Shown here: in pieces, positions 55,801-64,000 of the stretch
How the letters are laid out: the number at the start of each line of letters is the position of its first letter
Numbering within the stretch: position 1 is the stretch's first letter
Origin: Cardiocondyla obscurior
Lineage: Eukaryota > Arthropoda > Insecta > Hymenoptera > Formicidae
Length of the DNA: 64,000 nt
Assembly (NCBI RefSeq): GCF_019399895.1
Contig: NW_027228797.1
Location: forward strand, 174,962 to 238,961
Reading direction: 5' to 3'
Notes under the pieces: generated by a model
Told to the model about the DNA's origin: nothing
What the model saw: the letters and a program-made list of their open reading frames with translations, nothing else
The model's database searches: none
Translations under genes and position numbers: made by a program

Positions 55801-56928
55801 TTTGCTATCTACAACCAATAACTTGTCTTTTAAATACGCTTCGAATGACCACTTACCTGGCATAAAAATTTTCATTCTATCCGCGTATAAATGGGCTTGT
55901 GCTCCGGCTTCCACGATTCGCCTTCCAGACATAAAATTTTTATGTAGGTCTGGAGCATACAGAACTTTCTTAAGTGTGAGCGTCATTTCTTTTAATTATA
56001 AGACGACAGTTCCAATTCCTTGTATCTTCAGGTTGCCTCCAGGAACTCGTGCTGATTCATCTGGACATTTCTTCATGTTGGTGAACAGCCCTTTCTCGTA
56101 ACAGAAGTGATCAGTCGCTCCGGTGTCCACGTACCACTTGCTGCTTACATCTCCGTCCGTCATGTTGGCTTCTATGAGGAATGCTGCTGCCTTAATGCTT
56201 GTTTCGTTCCTCGTTGATTGGTTTGATCCAAAGTTTTTTTGCTTGACATCTTTGCTTTCCTTTTTAATGTCACTTTTCGTTGTCGATTGCTTATCTTTTC
56301 TTAAGGCCAGTGCGTCAGCTATTGTTCCACCATCATCTAGCTTTTTGGCTTGTATTCATCCGTATTCTGCTAATAACGCTGTCCGTATATTATCTGTGGT
56401 GAAGTTTTCGTCACTATACTGATATAGCTGTCTTACTACACCGTCGAAGTCTTTTAAAAGCTTCGCGAGCATTTGATATGCTATTTCGTCATTCGATATT
56501 TCTTTTCCGGCGTACCTAAGATCCTGCACTATCTGCATCACCCTTCCGAGGAAGATACTCATCGTCTCATTGTCTTGCATGTGTAAGTTAATAAATTGCA
56601 GTCGTAAAGACGCAATTCTTGCCCGAGAACTAGGTTTGTAGGCATCACTCAACATTTTCCATGTTGCTTTGGGATCCTCCGTATCCCCCACAAGCATTTG
56701 TTGTTCTTCTTCCAGCAATAGATATATAGTTGCCATTGCTCTTTCTTTACCTCGAACATACTGCTTGTAATCTTTTGAAGTTTCACCTGGATCCTTTTTT
56801 GTTTCAGTGACGTATCCAAATAATCCTTTGTCCATGAGCATTGCCTTCGTGCTGCGCTTCCAAATTTGGTAATTGCTGTTGTTAAGCAATGTCACAGGAC
56901 GTCTAAAATTATCAGATGAATCTGCCAT
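52864..56928 (-). pseudogene. Copia gag-pol polyprotein, decayed
   Basis: Order from the ATG at 56928: gag (UBN2 type, TLLNNSNYQIWKR), protease (WYVDTGATDHF, about 56150), GAG-pre-integrase (LWHKRLGH), integrase (DVWGP, TDQGLEY, EQNGVAERLN), RT (KWVYNIE, YVDD at about 53820) and RNase H (SNWASD, EAEYVA). Breaks: TGA 56356-56358, TAA 55996-55998, a one-base slip in an A-run near 55700, TAG 55170-55172 and a slip in an A-run near 54285. The gag CCHC knuckle is missing between gag and protease. The 500-aa RT/RNase H frame is open. Confidence 0.92.
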
Positions 56929-57037
56929 CTTCTTCCTTTGTCTTGTTTCTTACTTTCTTTCTTTGTGCTTCACACTGCACTATAGGCACTTTTGCCCTTT
57001 TTTTAGGATTGTGTACTTCAGGTTTAAAGTGTAAATC

Positions 57038-57051
57038 CTGGGCCCATAACC
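57038..57051 (-). promoter_or_regulatory. Copia primer-binding site (initiator tRNA-Met)
   Basis: On the minus strand GGTTATGGGCCCAG follows the 5' LTR by two bases. This is the half-tRNA site known from Drosophila copia, complementary to an internal part of the initiator tRNA-Met. Confidence 0.85.
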
Positions 57052-57053
57052 AT

Positions 57054-57306
57054 TGTTGGGATATTGGTTGGTTAATAAATAGAAGTACACAAAAATAGAA
57101 AATAAAATGTAAATGTATTTAATGTAATGCGTATTGTAGCACGGCATAAGGCAGACTGATCATCGGAGGAGAAGTTTATACCATGGGGACCGCGTCCGCG
57201 TTATCTTATTCGCATGGCTCAGTTTACATCTGGCCTTGTGACGTATCGCTACTTGATATAGAATAAACTTTTAATTATATAAAGTAACTATTCTTTTTTT
57301 ATAACA
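57054..57306 (-). mobile_element. Copia 5' LTR
   Basis: 253 bp matching the 3' LTR at 52595-52847. CTTTA follows at 57307-57311. In transcription orientation it starts TGTTATAAAAAA and ends CCCAACA. Confidence 0.95.
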
Positions 57307-57311
57307 CTTTA

Positions 57312-57582
57312 ATTTATAGGCGCTCCGGGTACACAAAGTAATATCGAGTGAGAGGCAACCGTGAGCTTGTCCGGATTTAGTGCCGCCAATATCGAAAATG
57401 GCAGTTGTGGCTGGTTGACGTGGTAGCCGTAATTTTTGAGCTAGCGATTCTGAAATAATAGAAATTTCCGAACCCAGATCGATTAAGGCACGCACGAGGA
57501 TTTCCTGACCATAACGATTCTTAACGTATATTTGCGCCGTTGCTAATAAGATTGTTACATGCAAACTTAAATCGTTACGCAA
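57312..57582 (-). pseudogene. BEL/Pao protease fragment on the far side of the copia insertion
   Basis: The frame TAQIYVKNRYGQEILVRALIDLG continues to a break at the CTTTA duplication, and its natural continuation is on the other side at 52589. The catalytic site reads LIDLGSE, where BEL proteases have DQGSE, so Gln is lost. Before about 57600 the gag part is not recognisable. Confidence 0.85.
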
Positions 57583-57739
57583 GTGGAGAACAGTTGCTTC
57601 CCCTGGCTGGATTGAAGCGACGGTGGTTGACGGCTGAGCACTTGTCGGCGTCGTCGAGATCGTCGTGGCAGGCTTGGCGCCGACTGTTGCTCGTTAATTT
57701 CCGGCTCCGGAGTCTGAAGAGCTGGTGCAATAATATTTT

Positions 57740-58830
57740 CCTTTTTATCATCTTTCTTTTTTTTTCTTTTTCTATTTTACCCTTCATATTCCTCTCTCTC
57801 TCTCCACTCCTTTCTTCTTGGCATCCTCTTAGTTTACCGACTTTTCTCTATCCTTTCCCTTCTTCTTTCCCTCCTCTTCATTTCTCCTGATCTCTTTTTC
57901 CTTCCTTCCTGTCTTCTTTTTTCTTTTTAATTTCCTCCTCCTTTCTCTCCATTTCTCTCTCTATTTCCTCCCATCTTATTCATCTTCCCTCTACTTGCAC
58001 TTTACCAAATCCTCTTTTGATATCCTTTCCTTTCTCTCTTTCTTCTTTCACCCATCTATTCAACTTCTCTTGTCTTTTCCTATCTTCCCATGAAAGATCG
58101 TTATCAATAAAAATACTTCCTCCCTTTAGTTTACTTTTTCTTATCATAACTTCCCTCTTTTCCTGACTGCTCCCTAGATTTACCACTACCACTTTCCCAT
58201 TTCTCCTTACAGCCTTGATCCTTACTTTAATTGCTAACTTCTCTTTTAAAAAGCCCTTCACCTCTTCCAGTTTGATCCTACCTTCCTCTCTCCATCCTTT
58301 AATAATTATATTATTTTTTCTCTTCTCGTTTTCTCTTTCTACACTTATACTTTTTTTACTATTCTTTCTATTACTTCTTTACTCATATTACTTTTAACAC
58401 GCCAGTCACTCTCTACGCTCTTCTTACTTATTTCAGACTTTCCACTTTTCCTTGATTTTATGCTTCCTTTGCTCCATCCACTCCTCTCACTTCTTTCACT
58501 ATGTTACTCGCTCTTCTCCTCATTCTCTCTATTCATTATCTTTCTCATAGTATCCTCAGTACATATCAATCTACATGTCCTCCATTCTTCTTTGCTTTTC
58601 CTCTATTCTATTTATCCTTGCTTCCATTTCTTTTTTCCAACCCTTAAATTCCAGTTCTATTTCCTTCTTCATTTCTAATACCGCCTCACTAATCCACGTT
58701 CTAACCTCCTATTTCTCTTCCTCTCTAAAGGTTATTTTTTTGTCCGCACCACTTCTCAACGTCAATTGTCTCATCCCGCTTCCTATTGCCTCTTTTGCCT
58801 CTTTCCCTCCTTTCTCCTTTTTTTCTTTAT
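57740..58830 (-). pseudogene. LINE ORF1-like protein: coiled coil and RNA-binding fragment
   Basis: The plus strand is nearly pure pyrimidine, so the minus strand codes Lys/Glu-rich protein. Read leftwards, a coiled-coil region of E/K/M/R (about 58680-58400, broken by several stops) leads to an open stretch at 58261-57980 with KVRIKAVRRNGKVVVV, FIDNDLSWEDRKRQ and WVKEEREKGKDIK. This kind of sequence is common in hymenopteran LINE ORF1 proteins that chaperone the RNA. The gypsy LTR at 58833 cuts the upstream side. Confidence 0.6.
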
Positions 58831-58832
58831 AC

Positions 58833-59115
58833 TGTTACGCCGGGAACGGGTCGGCGAACGTCTCCGCGTTCGCGTCTCTCACACACTCACACACACTAAT
58901 TCGCGGCGCCTGAGCTCCGCGAAAGAAAGAGACGATTTATAAAAAGGAACGAACAGTTTAATTAGAGCATGCAAAGATACAGCGACTGCACCGATTCAAG
59001 GCACGGGCAGAACTGTCATTTAGTCAATAAATAATCTTCGTTCCCCTGGCAACGGGAAACCGAGACTTCGGAGGGAGCCGGTAGCTTCACGCTGCTCCGT
59101 GTACCGGGCGTAACA
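58833..59115 (-). mobile_element. 3' LTR of the right-hand Ty3/gypsy element
   Basis: On the plus strand TGTTACGCC to GGCGTAACA, a perfect 9-bp inverted end. CTGCCCCCCCCCTTCCACC directly after it is the polypurine tract on the minus strand. The 5' LTR is outside the window. Between 59116 and 59600 there is only non-coding 3' sequence. Confidence 0.88.
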
Positions 59116-59603
59116 CTGCCCCCCCCCTTCCACCGGATTGTCGCCCCGACAATCAGGGGGGGCCTCCGTGGCTTCCTGTTCCACCTTGGACTCCTGTCCA
59201 AGTTCTTGAACTCCACGAAGCGACGCGAAGAATCTTCCTCAGCGCGAAGATGCTTCCGTCCTTGGCTCCCAGCCCGATTCCGCTGCTCCTCTTAAAATCT
59301 TCAAACAAGGGGGGGGCATAACTTTCTGTGGACCCTCCGACTCAAAGTCTCCCCAAGTTCCTGTTCCGGCATTAGCCCTTCGTCCCATGGAAAACCACAG
59401 ATCAAAAACCATGGGAAGAACAGTCTTCTTAACGAAAAATCTTCCTTCATCTTGAAACGGAGCGAAACACGTTTCTCCTGAAAAAAATTCTATTTCCTCC
59501 CCGTCCAGCTAAACTCCTCCTCAAAGAGAAAAAAAGAAAAACAGTTTCCAAAGAAAAATCAATTTTCTCCACCAAAAAAACAAACACGGCCCCCAAAATC
59601 TAT

Positions 59604-62600
59604 TTAATTTTCCCTTTTAAAATACGGAGCCAACCTATCCGCATGAACGACTTTTTTCCTATGTTTAGGCGACTTCTGAATACAGAACACCACCTCCCCT
59701 AACTTTTTCAAAATCAAGTAAGGTCCTTCCCAATTACTTTGCAATTTAGAAGCCTTACCTCTAACTCTACAAGGATTAAAAAACCAAACCTTCTGTCCCT
59801 CTTGGAATAAAACATCTCTAACATTCCTGTCATAAAACGCCTTAACACGAGAGGACTTAACCGCCATCTTCCTCCTGACTTGAGAATGGATTTCATCAAG
59901 CCTTTGTCTTAAACCCCTAACAAACTCTCCTTGAGAAACTGAAAACTGAGAAGACTGAGGAGGCATTCCCCGCGTCAAATCTAACGGTTACCTCAAATCT
60001 CTGCCAAAACAAAGCTCCGCCGGAGAAACCTCAGTGACCTCATGCTTCGAAGACCTATAAGCTAACAAAAACATTGAAATCCAACGATCCCAAACCTTTT
60101 GATTTTCTGAAACAAATTTTGAAAGATATTCCAAAACCGTACGATGCTGTCGCTCTACCTGCCCATCCGATTGTGGATGTAAAGCAGTAGTCCTAGTTTT
60201 CTATCCCCCAAAGATTCAACAACTCTTTCAAAAGACCGGACTCAAAGTTTCGTCCCTGATCTGTATGTATTTCCTCAGGAACTCCAAATCTTGAAATAAT
60301 TTCTCTAACAAAAACTTCAGCTACCGTTCTTGCTCTAATATTCCTCACCGGAAATGCTTCCACCCATTTAGAAAAACAATCTACAATCACTAAAAGAAAC
60401 CTATTCCCAGAAGAAGATATAGGAAAAGGACCAAGAACGTCCATCTGTAATCTCTGAAACGGAGATCCGACATTGTAAATTTGCAAAGGAGATTTTCCTT
60501 TGCCGGAAGGTCCCTTCTTTGAACAACAAATCGAACACGAACGACACCAATCCTCTACATCTTGTTTGCAAGAAACCCAATAAAAACGCTTCCGAATTCT
60601 ATCTAAAGTCTTATTGATTCCAAAGTGCCCAACCGAAGGAGAATCATGGGCATCAGCCAGCCCCCTTAATCCGTTTACGAGGAACCACTAATTGAAACAG
60701 CACCTTCCTTAAATTTGGAGCTATCCATTTCTTATAAAGAATGTTATATCCCGAGCCCTTAGCAACAGAGGCTCGGGAATAACGCCGGAATGTCGCACGC
60801 GCGCGACCATTTAGCTTGATCGGCAGAACACCGCCGATCAAGGTAACCCGGCATTTCCGGCCGGGACGCGAAGTCCGAGAACAGTCGCGGTTGCCACCCG
60901 CGATTCCGCTGATTGCTATGATTTTGGCATAGCAACGGTAGGAGATATATAGGGGCAGCCGCGGCGGACAGTTAGTCGCTAACAAGTATCTCGCGTGGAC
61001 TATATATTACCAAATATTTAGTGCAAGTGTAAGTCTGTAAAAAAAAGCAGGAAATAAAAGAAATTAATCAATATAACGAGAAGACGACTTTATTCCAAAA
61101 GAATTCCCTCCGGAGAACGAACCCCACGGCACCCTCCCGGTGCAACAAGAACTCCGTTCTCTAAAACGAGAGAATCCCAATATGAATTAAGAACTCTTCC
61201 CGTTGTATCTGAAGAAGAAAATTCCGAACGGAAAAGACGTTCCCCAGACTCTTTTGCCTGTATTAAAACATTAAGACTCGGATCCTCCCGCTGATCCTTC
61301 TTCCAAAGATCTAACTCTTCTTCTTGGAAGACTATTCGAGCCACAGTCTCCCCTCTTTCGGGAAGACTTTTTTGCTCAACCCTAAAACAATACCGACAGT
61401 TTTCCGCTTCACAAAGCCGTCTCGATAAACCATCGGCATTCCCATGAGAAGACCCCTTCCTATAAGCAATTTCGAACTGAAATTGTTGTAATCTTTCTAC
61501 CCAGCGAGCTAACTGACCCTCGAGTTCCTTAAAAGACAAAAGCCACCTTAAAGAAATATGATCCGTGCGAATTAAAAATTTCCCTCCTAAAAGAAAATGA
61601 CGAAAAGATTTGACTGCATCTACAATGGCTAAAAGCTCGCGTCGAGTAACACAATAATTCCTTTCAGACTTCGATAAAACCCGACTGAAATACGCTATAA
61701 CTTTCTCTTCATCCCCTTGCTTCTGTGAAAGAACAGCCCCGATTCCTATTCCAGAAGCATCAGTATCTAAAATAAACTGACCTTCCTTCGGGAACGCTAA
61801 CACTGGAGGAGAAGTTAAGGCCCGCTTCAAGGATTCAAAAGCCTCCTGACAATCATTCGTCCAAAAAAATTTCACCAAATTTTCTGTCAAATAATGAAGT
61901 GGCTTCGCTATCGAAGAAAAACCTTTCACGAATCTCCGATAATACGAGCAAAAACCTAAGAAGCTTCTCAATTGCTTCTTCGTATGAGGAACTGGCCAAT
62001 CTATTACTGCTGCTACTTTCTCCTGATCAGTAGCTACCCCTTCTGAAGAAACCACGTGACATAAGTATTTAACTTTCCTACTGAAAAGAACACACTTCCC
62101 TGGATTGATTTTTAAATTAAATTTTCTTAAACGAAGAAACACCTCATTAAGATTCTCCATAAGTCCTTCGAAATTTCTTCCAAAAACTATCATATCATCT
62201 AAATACACAAAACAACTCTTAGAAAGAAGCCCTTCTAAAACACTTTCCATAAATCGTTCAAAAGTTGCCGGAGCATTTGTGAGACCAAAAGGCAAGACAG
62301 TGAATTGCCAAAGTCCTTTTCCTATGGAAAAAGCCGTTTTCTCCTTGTCCCTTGGATCCATCCTGATTTGCCAATACCCACTCTTAAGATCAAGAGTAGC
62401 AAACCAGGAATTCCCAGCCAAACGATCTAAAATATCATCTATCCTCGGCAGAGGAAAAGAATCTTTAACCGTAACCGCATTAACTTTCCTATAATCGACG
62501 CAGAATCTAATTGTCCCATCCTTCTTTTTAACTAAAACTGCTGGAGAAACCCAAGGACTTCGCGACTCCTCAATTACCCCACGGTTCTTCATGTCTTCGA

Positions 62601-63333
62601 TAATTCCATTACCTCATCCCTCATTCGAAAAGGAATCCGACGAGGAACCTGTCTAATCGGAAGAGCGTCCGCTACATCAATCTTATGTTTCACTAATTCG
62701 CAATTCCCTGCAACAATTTCCTCCGAAAATGTCCCTTGAAATTTTTTAAAGAATAAAGAAGCTACATTCTTCTGCTCATCATTTAATTCTTTCAAGCTTT
62801 CTTCAAAAAGCTTCTGAGGAAAAGAAGAATTCACCCCGGAAGTCTGTTCGACTCTGGCCACCCTCAAAGAATTCCGACAAGAACCAAAAGCTTCGTCAAA
62901 AATTTTGGAAAAACCAACCTTCCTCAGAAAATCCGCCCCGAAAAGGCAATCATCCGAAATCTCTCTACAAACATGCTCATTTCAGAGCAAACTTTCCTAC
63001 CTCCATAGAAACTTTAGCTTCTCCTCTAATAGAAACATCTTCCCCTGTAGGATATCGAAATCTTAGCCCCTCTCTGAACGATTGCAAACCTGAATTCCCC
63101 TTTCCGAAAAACCTAAAACTCAAAATAGTAATATCAGAGCCCGTGTCAACCCTGAAATTACATTCCCTTCCATTAATTTTCCCTGCAAAACAAAAATCAC
63201 GTGAAGAATAGCCGATTCTTCTGGAAAATAACTCCCTCGGGGCCCCCTTTACTTTAACCCCCCGAAGAGGTCGACTATTCCGAGTTTCCCTTACGGGTAG
63301 GGCACTGATTCTGAAAGTGTCCTGGCTTCCCAC
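59604..63333 (-). pseudogene. Ty3/gypsy pol of the right-hand element, decayed
   Basis: Leftward: protease (FRVDTGSDI, about 63150), connection, RT (61700-62700; VYLDDMIV near 62200), RNase H (LDTDASG, about 61770), zinc part of integrase (HDSPSVGH...C..C, about 60650-60540), DDE core (MDVLGPF, TDQGRNF) and C-terminal part with VWFFNPCRVRGKASKLQ. Breaks: stop between protease and RT segments near 62975, frame change near 62595, TAA at 61093-61095 (before the solo LTR), frame changes near 60660 and 60200, TAA at about 59988. The element is old. Confidence 0.88.
60742..61078. mobile_element. Solo LTR inside the gypsy pol
   Basis: TGTTATAT to ATATAACG, 337 bp, with AGAA on both sides (60738-60741 and 61079-61082). 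Without it the pol frame joins directly (LYKKW follows). It has a TATA box (GATATATAGG, about 60945) and an inner hairpin with TATCCCGAGCC/GGCTCGGGAATA. Confidence 0.85.
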
Positions 63334-63997
63334 AAAGCCAACACTCTCCTCGAGCCCCCCCCTTCGTCTCCCGAGAAAACTTATTCCCTTTATTCTTCCT
63401 AGGATTTACCGAATTTTCCCCTTTTCCTTCGTTTTCCTTAACGTCCCCCGGACTTTTCGAACGAAAAGAATTAAAATTCCTAAAAGAACTCGCGCGCCCC
63501 TGAAAACCTGACACTCTCCTATCGAAAGATTCCCCGAAAATTGTCCCGATCACTTTCGATCTCTCGATCGCCTTCTTAAGTGAAGAGATTCCTTCTAATT
63601 GTAGCGTTCTCTTAACCCTACCATCTAACAACGCAGAAATAAACTGAGCACAAGCGATCTTGTCCCGTACCTCATAGGGACATTCAAGATAAGCTAACTG
63701 AGACAACCGCTCTAACTCCGTCCCGAAAGAAGCAAAATCCTCCCCTTCCTTCTGTCTCCGATTTGTAAAAAGTGAATAATAATTCTGAGAAGACCGCGGT
63801 TCCCCGAAACATAACTTGAGCTTTGCTCTTAGCTCCGCGTAGCCCATGCCCTCGGAATCTTGAAAAGAACAGAGAACCGAACGCGCTCTACCCTGAAGAC
63901 AAGAAACAAGGGCAACAGTTCTCGCCTCCTGTCCCCACTGCATCGCCCGAGCGATCAAATCAAATTGGGAGACGAACTCCGCAATGGAACGGAACCG
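63275..63997 (-). CDS. gag: Gag C-terminal part of the right-hand gypsy element (partial)
   Basis: About 240 residues to the right edge. The capsid region is recognisable (WGQEARTVALVSCLQG, SLFTNRRQKEGEDF), followed by a basic stretch and one CCHC knuckle, CWLCGKPGHFQNQC, and a stop at 63275-63277. The frame overlaps the start of the protease frame by about 60 bp. A TGA in the same frame at the extreme edge (63998-64000) may be a break; the start of the gene is outside the window. Confidence 0.8.
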   Translation of the reverse strand, partial: RFRSIAEFVSQFDLIARAMQWGQEARTVALVSCLQGRARSVLCSFQDSEGMGYAELRAKLKLCFGEPRSSQNYYSLFTNRRQKEGEDFASFGTELERLSQLAYLECPYEVRDKIACAQFISALLDGRVKRTLQLEGISSLKKAIERSKVIGTIFGESFDRRVSGFQGRASSFRNFNSFRSKSPGDVKENEGKGENSVNPRKNKGNKFSRETKGGARGECWLCGKPGHFQNQCPTRKGNSE

Positions 63998-64000
63998 TCA

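Noticed and set aside
57540..58913. Plus-strand Ser/Leu/Phe-rich frames
   Set aside because: Shadow of the purine-rich minus-strand LINE ORF1; they look like membrane proteins only because of the CT bias.

Overview
The window is eukaryotic nuclear DNA, most likely from an insect and probably a hymenopteran such as an ant. This is inferred from spliced genes with short AT-rich introns, an arthropod-type multi-exon fatty acid synthase, and dense nests of Polinton, Ty3/gypsy, BEL/Pao, copia, piggyBac, mariner-type MITE and LINE sequence. I saw no bacterial operons, rRNA genes or CRISPR array.

Layout. 1-7.0 kb: part of a Polinton/Maverick (virus-like DNA transposon) with a DUF8207-like protein gene, a chromodomain integrase and, convergent to them, a protein-primed DNA polymerase B broken by five in-frame stops. 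7.4-10.4 kb: accessory-type genes: a decayed extended-Tudor gene and two convergent, intron-containing CCCH-RING zinc-finger genes. 11.98-26.24 kb: a very large Ty3/gypsy retrovirus-like element bounded by a 240-bp direct repeat and a TTAG duplication. It carries its own TATA box, a spliced leader gene (split by a solo LTR), a tRNA-Pro primer site, an intact gag with six CCHC knuckles, an intact 1619-aa pol, a broken chuvirus-like envelope gene and a second Tudor-domain ORF before the 3' LTR. 27.6-29.6 kb: a piggyBac relic and a DUF4817 helix-turn-helix fragment. 30.05-41.25 kb: an apparently intact 19-exon fatty acid synthase gene (2375 aa, all exon phases consistent) with two palindromic mariner-type MITEs in its introns. 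41.3-48.3 kb: satellites, an R1-like LINE tail and a GC-rich LTR-like block with an array of about ten hairpins. 48.3-57.6 kb: a BEL/Pao element split by a copia element with a clean CTTTA duplication. 57.7-64 kb: a LINE ORF1 coiled-coil/RNA-binding fragment entered by another Ty3/gypsy element, which itself carries a solo LTR.

The most interesting signal is that two unrelated mobile elements in one window each sit with an extended-Tudor ORF. Tudor domains are the readers of arginine-methylated Piwi proteins. One copy lies at the accessory-gene position (after env) of a retrovirus-like element. A plausible but untested idea is that mobile elements here have captured piRNA-pathway domains. The leader gene, whose start codon appears only after splicing, suggests a complex retrovirus-like expression plan.
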